Source: DATAOG01 sp963753685
GTDB taxonomy: Bacteria; Pseudomonadota; Alphaproteobacteria; Geminicoccales; Geminicoccaceae
Length of the DNA stretch: 64,000 nt
Direction: 5' to 3'
Assembly (NCBI GenBank): GCA_963753685.1
Contig: CAVWDE010000010.1
Coordinates: 283,813 to 347,812 of the forward strand
The notes under the pieces were generated by a model that saw only the letters and a program-made list of their open reading frames with translations, had not been told where the DNA came from and did not search any database. Made by a program: the position numbers and the translations under genes. Shown here in pieces: positions 10,301 to 17,307 of the stretch (its first letter is position 1; each line of letters opens with the position of its first letter).

Positions 10301-10705
10301 GGCGACGAGGCTCTGGTCGTGGGCGCCGGGCTGTTGCCGGACTGGGTGCTGAATGATGCCGGCGTCAGTGTCCGCCGTCTGCCGACCTACTATGGCACGC
10401 TCAACTATTCGGTCCGGCCCCACGCCGATCACGAACTGGTGGTGGCGATGAGCGGGGACATCGCTCTGCCGCCCGGTGGAATCGTGCTGCCCTCGCCGCT
10501 CGAACAACCCTTGGCCGGGGTCACGATCAATGGCCGCGAGAGCACGAGCTTCACCGAGCGCGAGGCGACGGTCGACGAATTCCCGGCGACCGTGGTGCTC
10601 CGCTACGCCGCGCCGCTGGTCTCAGCCGGCGAGCGCGCTCTGAAGGACACCGCACGCGAACCGGACGACGAGCCATCGACCAAGCCGAAGGACCAGCACA
10701 GCTAA
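7382..10705 (+). CDS. Large secreted discoidin-domain / six-hairpin glycosidase-like protein
   Basis: A 1,107-residue exported protein. Residues 1-38 form a signal peptide (hydrophobic LRLLIALAALAPPARA). Residues about 39-190 look like a galactose-binding-type beta domain (LLDDFEDLSGW near its start, IWIDQLSF-like end). Residues about 198-320 are an F5/8-type C (discoidin) domain: DGDPATSWHSG, WLQIDF, YDIQISDN, RYLRLDL. A beta-rich middle is followed by a helical domain at about 610-960, with RSWIRDGALISAALLRM and HDSHGEWLYLLDEYYRFSRD, as in (alpha/alpha)6 toroid glycoside hydrolases. A beta domain closes the protein. It probably acts on a polysaccharide in the periplasm or outside. The neighbourhood (DUF3131 protein, cyclic-glucan synthase remnant) hints at a beta-glucan, but the substrate is unproven. 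The start has no strong ribosome-binding site. Confidence 0.75.
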   Translation: MLDEPSRRPCHPRPIRAAASWGLRLLIALAALAPPARAALLDDFEDLSGWSSSASDGVSVELAQDNGFRGMAMRLDFDFKGNAGYVIARKKIALPLPDDYAFSFYIRGDAPENNLELKLIDASGQNVWWSSQRHFEFSSQWRKITIKKRHIEFAWGPDQSELKEVATIEIAIAAGRGGAGSVWIDQLSFAERDLGPYDLTPDLRASTSADGSRTEAVLDGDPATSWHSGTVADEQWLQIDFKKLREYGGLVIDWDDQDFARTYDIQISDNEQDWQNAFHVEAGNGGRDYIYLPETESRYLRLDLKRSSRASGYGIKNIDVKPYQFGASPNHFFGAIAKDSAPGTYPRYYSDEQSYWTVLGVKGDHQRALIDEAGMVEAGEGWGAIEPFLYLNKQLVTWNEAQPTQELADGYLPMPSVTWTPKGIQAGVKMKVSAFAAGQPGSSSVWLRYRISNNSPEPLKGRLFLALRPFRVNPPWQELGMGGGAISIKELAYADRTVVMDQDKRVIALSRPEGFGAARFEDGSITDYLSSGTLPAQSSVFDKFGYASGALEFDLDLAAGQQRDVFLVVPLYKESQPAPAEATDEDAARLWTEAFDATAKDWHRTLDRVAIEIPGDRKIVEALKTTLAYILINADGPALQPGPRAYKRSWIRDGALISAALLRMAHPEEVRRFIEWYAPYQFKDGAIPCCVDARGADRAVEHDSHGEWLYLLDEYYRFSRDVGLLSEMWPSIVGAVDYIDRLRLERRTAEYQQPGKLMYYGLVPKSISHEGYIQNPVHSYWDGLFVLLGLKDATQAAIALGEDAHAAAFARIRDEFRADLYASIALSMQRHGIAYIPGAAELGDFDFTSTAIAADPVGELRNLPEPAFRATFEQYYRYFTARKNDRTNDPQFERYTPYEFRIVGPMIRMGLKEQAHEVLRYLLEGLRPAGWNAWAEVVWRDPRAPRFIGDLPHSWVGAEFIRSVRTMFAYEREGDEALVVGAGLLPDWVLNDAGVSVRRLPTYYGTLNYSVRPHADHELVVAMSGDIALPPGGIVLPSPLEQPLAGVTINGRESTSFTEREATVDEFPATVVLRYAAPLVSAGERALKDTAREPDDEPSTKPKDQHS

Positions 10706-10769
10706 CTGGCCGGCCACCGCATGACGAGCCCCGCCGACCCGGACCGCGCGATCCGCGACCTGGACCGAA

Positions 10770-11208
10770 CGCATGTGCCCGATCGGCGGCCGCATGTGCA
10801 GCGGCTCGGCGACCGTCGCCACCCGGTCCTGATCAGCAATCCCGGCAGCGGTCACTCTGAATGCGACGATACCGCGCTCGCCCGGTCGCGGGCCGATCCG
10901 GTCGAGGACGGCGGCGGCTTCTTCATCTAGCTGCGCGATCTGGACACCGCCCGTGCCGGTCGATCGGCTACCAGCCGACCGGCAACAGCCCCAGCGCTAC
11001 CGGGTGCGGACTGCGCCCGAAGGAGCCTCGATCCTGCGCCGGGAGAGAACCTCGAGGCGACGCTCGCGGTCGCGTCCGATGATCTGCTCGAGCTCCGCAG
11101 CTGCAGCCTCGAGAACCGGTCACCGGGGCCACCGCGCACCGACGCTCACCAGCTACCTCGAGCCGGTGCTGCAGGCGAGCGCTGCCGATGCCGCGCATCC
11201 GGCCTGAG
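10770..11208 (+). pseudogene. Decayed remnant of a cyclic beta-1,2-glucan synthase (NdvB/ChvB, GH94-linked domain)
   Basis: Pieces of one protein can be read by hopping frames. In order they are PHVQRLGDRRHPVLISNPGSG, then after a stop LRDLDTARAG, then SIGYQPTG, then QRYRVRTAPEGASILRRE, then NLEATLAVASDDLLELRSCS, then LTSYLEPVLQASAADAAHPA. The order and wording match the NdvB segment that reads roughly RTHLLSNGRY..NAGSGYS, W..GYQPTG, Y.V.F...A.F.RR, VSPEDDVEVRRV and ELTSYAEVVLAPPAADAAHPAF. That places the remnant in the beta-sandwich domain preceding the GH94 phosphorylase module of a protein normally near 2,800 residues. At least four frame changes and one in-frame stop show that it is dead. 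It lies between two intact glycan-active genes. Confidence 0.72.
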
Positions 11209-11412
11209 GATCATGCCCGCCCCACAAACGCCCGACCGGCGCCCACCCCCGGCCCCGCCCACGGGGGAGGGAAGCCGTGGCCGGCCGACAGCTTGTCGCC
11301 CTATCGGAGACGGTCCGGGCCGCGTCGACCTCGGTGGTCGACGCTGGATCCGAGGATCGGCGTGGGTGGGCCGCGGCCAAGACGAGACGGTCAGATCTTC
11401 CTGCCCTTGATC

Positions 11413-13485
11413 TCAGTCGAAGAAGCGTTCGTCCGCCAGGATCGGCAAGGCTTTGGCCGCGATCGGATCGGCCGCGAAGGCGCGCTGCACCACGTGATCG
11501 GCGAGATAGTTCGCGATCGCGACGAACAGCATCCCCTGATCGAGGGTCAGGTAGCGGCGCCCGACCCCGCCCGTCTTCGGGTCGACCGCGTCGTACAAGC
11601 CGTAGGCGCCATAGAGGCCGGGGTAGCGCTCCGCGAGCGCGCGCAGGTTCTGGATCGCCGCCCCGGGCGTCACCGCGAGCGCCAGCGCCGAGGCATAGGG
11701 CGCGACCACGCCGTCGGGGTAGCCGAGCACGCCCAGATAACGGACGCCGAACTCGCTGTAGCCATCGCCCGCGGCGGTGGCGCTCGGCGACATGCCCCAG
11801 ACCGGATAGCCCAGCTCCCCGAGCGCGTGCCGGCGCTGCAACGTGGCGTGCACCACGTCGTTCTGGCCGAGGCTCGCCGGCGCGAAGCTCGCCTCGTCGA
11901 CCACCAGCGTCGGCATCAATGCCTCGAACATGCTGCCACCCCAGGATGGCAGGTAGCGGTAGCCGTCCCGCTCGTACCAGCCACCGATGACCTCCTGGCC
12001 CCGGACCTGCCTGGCGACGCGGTCCTTGGGAGGTTGCGTTTGCCAGCTCTCGGAGGCGGGCAGGGTGCGCATCAGCTTGAACCAGTGCGCCTCGGGCACG
12101 TCGCCCTTGCCGATCGCGATCAGGCTGAGCACGCGGGCTTCGGTGTAGAGCAGCCCGTAGTGATACTGCGAGGGGCAGTCGAGGTTGACGTAGTAGCCGT
12201 GACTGATGAGGCCGAGGGCGGGGTCGTAGAGCCAGCCGTAGTCGCCGTCCTGGATCAGCCGGGCCGCGGGCTCGGCGAGCTCGGGGAAGGCCTGGCGCAG
12301 GACCATCAGGCCGGCCGTCAGCCAGCTTGAATCGACCGAGGACACAAAGTTGCTGCTCCGCTCGAGCGTCGTCGTGTCGTAATAGTTGTAGAAGAAGCCG
12401 TGCAGGCGTTCGAGCTTGCCCAGGGTCGCGAGCGCGTGGTCGAGCAGGGCCAGCGCCTGTGGCCGGCCGATCAGGCCGAGCCGCTCGGCGCCGGCCACGG
12501 CCATCAGCCAGATCCCGACGGTGCTGGGGCTGGTGTAGTCGCCGACCTGGGCCTGGGCCTGCTCGACCCCGCCGCCGGCGAAGCTGACGTGATCGACCGG
12601 CAGCCCGTGCTCGCGATCGGTGAGCGCCGCGAGGCCCTGCCAGCTGTCCCGCGCGAGCTGCATCAGGAATCCGGCATCGTCCGCGGCCTGCGGGGGCGGC
12701 CGGGTCAAGGCCCCGGGCCAGCCGGTCAGCCGGCCGGCAACTGCGGCGCGTGCCGCGTCCTTGCCGCCATTCGCCTGCTCCCAGGCGTCCTTCCGGGGCG
12801 TCGGCACCGGATCGGACACGGAGGGGCCCGGTCGTCCGGTCCGGACCAGGGCCAGGTCGTCGAGGTAGATCGCACCAGCCAGCGCACCGGCCCGCGTCGA
12901 ATCGAAGGTCAGCACGAATTCGTCGAGGCCGGTCCGGTCGCGAAGCCCGGTCATCAGGCTGAGCGGCACCTGGACGTCCCGCCACTGATCGCTGACGCCT
13001 GTGACCACGGAGCTGCCGCTCTCGATCATGTCGGGACGGCCGGGGCTCGGCCGTTCGAAGCCGACCTGGAACGAGGGCGCAAAGCCGGTGCTCGGATCAC
13101 CTCTGATTCTGAGCTCGAGGTGATCGTAGGCGCTGGCATCCACCCCATTGAGCTTGATCCGTACGCCCGCCCGGCCGCCCTGGCCGGGATCGAGCCGGTA
13201 GGCGACCCGAAGCGCGCGGGCCTTGCCGTCGGGCCCGGCCGCGACGATCGCATGCTCGGCGAGCGCGCCCGGATCGCCCTCGGTGAAGCTTTGAATGACG
13301 CCGTCCGCGCCACCCCGTTCGGCATCGTACAGGGGCAGGCGCGCGAGCACCTGCTGCGGCGGGCTCCCGGGGCTCGGGCAGGGGCGGGCTTCCGCGCCGG
13401 CGCCGCCGAGCAGCAGCAGGACGACCGGGACCAGCACCGCCAAGTGATGGCGGCCGCCCGGGCGGTCGCCATGGCATCGCGTCAT
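11413..13485 (-). CDS. Secreted glucoamylase-like (DUF3131 / GH144-like) protein
   Basis: A 690-residue exported protein. Residues 1-33 are a signal peptide. About 45-225 is a beta-sandwich carbohydrate-binding-like domain (ASAYDHLELRIRG, QWRDVQVPLSLMTGL, IYLDDLALVR). About 255-680 is a helical-barrel domain with DSWQGLAALTDREHGLPVDHV, FFYNYYDTTTLE, SSVDSSWLTAGL, GGSMFEALMPTL and LTLDQGMLFVAIANYL. These motifs belong to the DUF3131/glucoamylase-like family that includes GH144 endo-beta-1,2-glucanases and parts of cyclic glucan synthases. It therefore probably cleaves or trims a beta-glucan in the periplasm, though the exact activity is inferred from family resemblance only. It is convergent with the discoidin protein and the synthase remnant. 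Confidence 0.8.
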   Translation of the reverse strand: MTRCHGDRPGGRHHLAVLVPVVLLLLGGAGAEARPCPSPGSPPQQVLARLPLYDAERGGADGVIQSFTEGDPGALAEHAIVAAGPDGKARALRVAYRLDPGQGGRAGVRIKLNGVDASAYDHLELRIRGDPSTGFAPSFQVGFERPSPGRPDMIESGSSVVTGVSDQWRDVQVPLSLMTGLRDRTGLDEFVLTFDSTRAGALAGAIYLDDLALVRTGRPGPSVSDPVPTPRKDAWEQANGGKDAARAAVAGRLTGWPGALTRPPPQAADDAGFLMQLARDSWQGLAALTDREHGLPVDHVSFAGGGVEQAQAQVGDYTSPSTVGIWLMAVAGAERLGLIGRPQALALLDHALATLGKLERLHGFFYNYYDTTTLERSSNFVSSVDSSWLTAGLMVLRQAFPELAEPAARLIQDGDYGWLYDPALGLISHGYYVNLDCPSQYHYGLLYTEARVLSLIAIGKGDVPEAHWFKLMRTLPASESWQTQPPKDRVARQVRGQEVIGGWYERDGYRYLPSWGGSMFEALMPTLVVDEASFAPASLGQNDVVHATLQRRHALGELGYPVWGMSPSATAAGDGYSEFGVRYLGVLGYPDGVVAPYASALALAVTPGAAIQNLRALAERYPGLYGAYGLYDAVDPKTGGVGRRYLTLDQGMLFVAIANYLADHVVQRAFAADPIAAKALPILADERFFD

Positions 13486-13509
13486 GACTGCCGGGCGCCC
13501 GACCCGGAG

Positions 13510-13827
13510 CTATTGCGTGGTCGGCACTTTCTGCACACCGTCGGCATGGGCTGCAGTCCGCTGGGCATCGACGGGCAGGTCCTCGATCTCGCGACAATTG
13601 GCGCCGGCGCAGTTCAAGAGCTCGGCCAGCCGGGCCGACAGGAGCGTCGACAGAAGCGGCTCGGCCCTGCCCGCCCGGCTGTCGAGCTCTAAGGGATCGC
13701 TCGGGAGATTGTAAAGCTCCCGAGCGCCGTCGACATACTCGACGTAGAGCTTGTCGGCGGTGCGAATCGCGTCGAAGCGCGCCGCGCCTTCATGCGGTCG
13801 AAGGTCATGGAGCGCTCCATCCTGCGA
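13510..13827 (-). pseudogene. C-terminal remnant of a second arylsulfatase
   Basis: The minus-strand frame from a stop at 13828 down to the stop at 13510 has no start codon but encodes a clear sulfatase tail: RFDAIRTADKLYVEYVDG, ARELYNLPSDPLELDS and CAGANCREIEDLPVD. The intact sulfatase just upstream ends with the parallel segments GDRELYDLTADPYQLDG and CKGAECRRIEDLPEP. About 105 codons survive; the N-terminal three-quarters, including the catalytic cysteine, are missing. The best reading is a tandem duplicate of which only the 3' end remains. It starts 55 bases after the stop codon of the intact copy. Confidence 0.8.
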
Positions 13828-13882
13828 TCAAGGCGCGGGCCGGGAGCGGCGGCATCCCGGCCCTTGAACGTGAGGGCGGCAA

Positions 13883-15394
13883 TCAGTCGCTTGCGGGCAC
13901 GGTTTGGGTTTCGACGCGCGCCAGCGGGGCTGGCCCACCTGGCTCGGGGAGATCCTCGATCCGCCGGCACTCGGCGCCTTTGCACGAGAGGAGGGCGTCG
14001 AGCCGCTCCTCGAGTGCGGCGGCGAGCGCCGGGCGCTCGCGAAGCAGGGTCGCGCCATCAAGTTGATACGGATCGGCGGTGAGATCATAGAGCTCGCGAT
14101 CGCCGTTCCCCCACCGCACGAGCGCATAGCGCTCGCAGCGTATCGCGTCGTAGATGAACGCGGGCTCACCGATGTGGAGGTGCTCCTCGTCGGTGCGCCG
14201 GTCGGTCATGAAGCACTGGCGGCTCCACCGCGCGTCCGGATGCTCAAGCAAGGGCAGGAACGACCGGCCGTCGACCGGAATGTCGGGCGAGCCGCCCGCG
14301 AGCGCGGCCACCGTCGGCGCGAAGTCGTTGTTGAGGACCAGCGAGTCGACCGTTTCGCCTCCCCTCATCCAGGAACAGCGCGCGGCAAAGGGCACGCGCA
14401 CGTCGTTCTCGTACGGGAAGGTCTTCCCGAAGATGAGGTGGTTCTCGCCTTGATGGAACCCGTTGTCCGAGGCGTAGAAGAGGCAGTAGTTTTCGATGAT
14501 GCCGGTCGCCTGGGCGGTTCGCATCACGGTCTCGACCAGATCGTCGATCGCCAGGAGCAACTCGAGGCGGGCGCGGTAGTGCTCGGTCGCCCCCTTGATC
14601 CTCTCCGGCGTAAATGGATGGAGGCGCGCCGCGTCGCGCACCGCGTATCCCTTATCGGAGAGATCCGCTTCGGCGAAATTGGGCGGGTGCGGCAGAGGTT
14701 CGTGCGCGAAGCGCCCGAGGTGGCGGGGTGCCGGAGTGGCCGGCGCGTGCGGCGTGAAGGGCGCCACGATCATGAACAGCGGCACGCCGTCGCGCGCGGC
14801 CCTCTGCATGGCGTCAACCGCCTTGCGGGCCAGGACGTCAGTGAGGTAGTCCTTGGGCGCGCTGCCGTAGTGGACGATCGTGCCGTTCTCGTTGAGATCG
14901 TAGTCGAAGTTGCCGTAGGCGTCGCCGCCGACGTACCACTCGTCCCAGCCGTGCGGCACGCCGTCCTTCGGGTAGTAATAGTTGAGGTATTTCCCGGCGT
15001 AGACGGTGCGATACCCGCGCTTCTGGAGCCAGGTCGCGACGGTGTGGAGGTCGCACCCCTCGCGCTTCCACTTGAGGTAGCCGCCGAGGGGGAGCACGAT
15101 GTCCTCGATCCCGGTGTTGTGCGGGTATTGTCCGCGCTGGAAGGTCGCCCGCGACGGACAGCAGTAGGACTGCGTTACGAAGAAGTTCTTGAAGACGACG
15201 CCATGCCGCTCGAGGAGCTCCTGCGTCTTCGTCATGGCCTTTTGGTGACTCGCGACATCCTCATCGTCGGAAAGGATGAGGATGATCGAGGGCGGCGCCG
15301 CGAGGGCGCCGCGCTCCGGATGTGGGTCCGCTTTCGCCGTTTGCCACGGGAGGGCCACAAGCAGCGCAAGCAGACACGCATACCCGCTTCGCAT
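13883..15394 (-). CDS. Exported arylsulfatase-type sulfatase
   Basis: A 503-residue sulfatase. The ATG at 15394 is preceded by an AGAAAGGA ribosome-binding site with 6-base spacing and begins a signal peptide (MRSGYACLLALLVALPW). The metal-binding aspartates are in LSDDEDV (residues 42-47). The formylglycine motif CxPxR is C78-C79-P80-S81-R82, so Cys78 would be oxidised by a formylglycine-generating enzyme. Further family landmarks are YAGKYLN, FTPHAP and the metal site FYASDNGFHQGEN. It resembles eukaryotic-type N-sulfoglucosamine or glucosamine-6-sulfatases in layout, but the substrate is not determined. A truncated paralogue lies immediately downstream, so the locus was once a tandem pair. 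Confidence 0.92.
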   Translation of the reverse strand: MRSGYACLLALLVALPWQTAKADPHPERGALAAPPSIILILSDDEDVASHQKAMTKTQELLERHGVVFKNFFVTQSYCCPSRATFQRGQYPHNTGIEDIVLPLGGYLKWKREGCDLHTVATWLQKRGYRTVYAGKYLNYYYPKDGVPHGWDEWYVGGDAYGNFDYDLNENGTIVHYGSAPKDYLTDVLARKAVDAMQRAARDGVPLFMIVAPFTPHAPATPAPRHLGRFAHEPLPHPPNFAEADLSDKGYAVRDAARLHPFTPERIKGATEHYRARLELLLAIDDLVETVMRTAQATGIIENYCLFYASDNGFHQGENHLIFGKTFPYENDVRVPFAARCSWMRGGETVDSLVLNNDFAPTVAALAGGSPDIPVDGRSFLPLLEHPDARWSRQCFMTDRRTDEEHLHIGEPAFIYDAIRCERYALVRWGNGDRELYDLTADPYQLDGATLLRERPALAAALEERLDALLSCKGAECRRIEDLPEPGGPAPLARVETQTVPASD

Positions 15395-15985
15395 ACAATG
15401 TCCTTTCTGTTGGATCTCGCGCGTTCGTGGTGAGACCCGGGCCATCCGAGCCGACGGCGCGCTAACGGATTGCCACCCGGGGCGGTGACGAAGACCGGCC
15501 GGCGGATTGCCGAGGTCGGGGGCAGCTGGCATGGCGACTCGATCTCCCGGCAACGCTTGGTCGCATCTCGAAGCTACGGGCCCAACCAGAGCCCGTGAAT
15601 CCGGTCATCCACGTAGGGAAAAACCCTTACGGTTTGGTAAGGAGGACGGTTTGCCGACGGCCCTATCACCATTTTCGAATTCGGACCTTCGCGCCGCAGC
15701 GAGTTTAGCGACGCACCCGATGTGAAACTGACAGTTGACCATGACTCAGGCTTCTACCGGTCGCTGTATAGCGATCAACCTTTTATTCCGCTGCGGCATC
15801 AAATCCTCATGATCTGTTGCGCTGGAGACACAAGATCGACCCGATGCGCCAGATACGGCGGGTAAAGACCGTTACCAAATTGCAACAGACCGGTGTAGTC
15901 CTGGGCTGTTGCGACCGCCCGTCCAGCGGGCCGGGAAGCGGGTCGTGACGAACGGCTTCGACGGCCTGATGAGTTTTGGTGCCGA
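15395..15985. other. Intergenic region upstream of the sulfatase (591 bases)
   Basis: No gene was recognised. The region contains an imperfect inverted repeat at 15612-15631 (CGTAGGG, five A, CCCTTACG), followed 6 bases later by a TAAGGAGG sequence. That sequence looks like a ribosome-binding site, but only a 24-codon frame follows it. The base composition drops towards AT compared with the genes, especially 15600-15830. It could be the leader of a lost gene or a regulatory region. I found no match to a known element. Confidence 0.4.
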
Positions 15986-16759
15986 TCAGCACCCGAGCCG
16001 CCGCTCGAGCCTCTCGACCTCGGCCTCGACGCTGACCGGCAGCTGCGAGGTGACCTCGAGCTTGCGGTCCTCGTAGGCATTGACCTCCGGATGCGCGCGC
16101 TTCCAGGCACGCAGGCGCTCGTCCCGCTCGAGCAGGAGCGCCTCGATCTGTGGCCGGAACAGGCGCAGCAAGTTGGTCAGCCAGCGGTTCACCGGCCAGC
16201 TCGGCCGGTTCATCCGGACGTCGAAGCCATCGAGCATGGCGGCGACGTCATGGGCCGCGTACCAGGTTTCGGCGGTGACCCAGCGGTTGGTCGTGAACAG
16301 GCCGGTCGGCCAGCCGCTGCGGTCCATCGAGACCGCGATCAGATGGCAGATCAGATCCTGCCGCTCGGTCTGCGGCGGCAGGTCGGGCAGGGGCGTCGGC
16401 GCGATCCCGGCGGGCATGCCGCCGCCGCGCAGGAAGGTGTGGAAATGGCCGTGCTCGCCCGGGCGATCCTGCTTGTCGTGGGCGTGGTAGTACCACTGGC
16501 TGTGGCTCTCCGGATCGAACACGTCGCCCTTCGGATAGTGATCGAGGGTGTAGAACGGGCCCTCGTGCCTGAGCACCTCGCCGACCACGTTGTCGCCGCT
16601 CTTGGCCAGGATCCGGCGCCATTCCAGGACCTCGCGCCCGGCCACAAGCATCGCCTCGAGGGTCGCCCGCGGCAGATCATCGAGCCAGGCCGGATGGTCA
16701 GGTCCGTGGCCGGCTTCGGGCAGCGCCATGACGAACCTCCCCTCCGCGATGATCGGCAC
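15986..16759 (-). CDS. Uncharacterised protein (DUF6969-like)
   Basis: A 257-residue soluble protein without a signal peptide. I recognise the general family (from memory DUF6969) but no function. The central region is histidine-rich: WYYHAHDKQDRPGEHGHFHTFLRGGG (about residues 89-113), which could bind a metal. It is followed by HLIAVSMDRSGWPTGLFTTNRWVT. The C-terminal third is helical and charged. Two starts are possible: MPIIAEG at 16759 and MALPEAG at 16729. Alphaproteobacterial homologues are usually about 220-250 residues, which suits either. The gene stands alone, with no operon partner. Confidence 0.75.
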   Translation of the reverse strand: MPIIAEGRFVMALPEAGHGPDHPAWLDDLPRATLEAMLVAGREVLEWRRILAKSGDNVVGEVLRHEGPFYTLDHYPKGDVFDPESHSQWYYHAHDKQDRPGEHGHFHTFLRGGGMPAGIAPTPLPDLPPQTERQDLICHLIAVSMDRSGWPTGLFTTNRWVTAETWYAAHDVAAMLDGFDVRMNRPSWPVNRWLTNLLRLFRPQIEALLLERDERLRAWKRAHPEVNAYEDRKLEVTSQLPVSVEAEVERLERRLGC

Positions 16760-16931
16760 GCCAGGCTAGGCGCGCCCGGGTGGGTCGGACGGACCCCTGA
16801 CGGGCTCGTGAACACCGGTGAATCGACGTGCAATCGCGGGCATCCTAGCACAACATGGAAGTTCCGAGCCCGCTTGGCTCTCATCGTCCTGGGAGCGCGC
16901 GCCGCGCGCCCGAGCCCGCAGGAGAGGCCCG

Positions 16932-17258
16932 ATGAAGCTCTATCGCCACCGTCTGCTGTCGACCACCTACCTCAGCCTGGCCGTAGGCGCCGGCGCGCTG
17001 TTGCTGGGCGCGGCGCTGCCGGGGGCCGCCGCCGGTTTCGGCGCGGGCGTGGCCCTCGCCGCCTGCAATCCGTGCAATCCCGGTGCAGCGAAGGCTGCCG
17101 CCAACCCCTGCAACCCCTGCGCCGCGGCCAACCCCTGCAATCCCTGCGCTGCGGTCAAGCTGGTGCCCGCGGCCGGCCCGTGCAATCCGTGCGCTGCGGC
17201 CAACCCGTGCGCCGCCGCCAATCCCTGCGCCGCCACCAATCCGTGCAAGGCCAAGTAG
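16932..17258 (+). CDS. Small exported cysteine-rich NPC-repeat protein
   Basis: A 108-residue protein. The frame is open further upstream, but the ATG at 16932 has an AGGAGAGG ribosome-binding site and begins a proper signal sequence (MKLYRHRLLSTTYLSLAVGAGALLLGAALPGAAA). After it come about a dozen copies of NPC, mostly as NPCNPCAA and NPCAA, broken once by AVKLVPAAGP. The spacing gives many CxxC pairs, so metal binding or a disulfide lattice in the periplasm or envelope is plausible. Proteins of this composition occur in other proteobacteria, but I know no assigned function. The DNA repeats are coding, not a CRISPR. It is flanked by unrelated genes. Confidence 0.72.
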   Translation: MKLYRHRLLSTTYLSLAVGAGALLLGAALPGAAAGFGAGVALAACNPCNPGAAKAAANPCNPCAAANPCNPCAAVKLVPAAGPCNPCAAANPCAAANPCAATNPCKAK

Positions 17259-17307
17259 CCCGGGCCGTCTCGGTGGCGGGCCCCGGCTCCTCGCCCGTGA
17301 TCAGATC

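Noticed and set aside
17060..17250. Short regularly spaced repeats resembling a CRISPR array
   Set aside because: The periodic units are codons for NPC/CAA repeats in an open frame with a signal peptide; there are no unique spacers and no cas genes.
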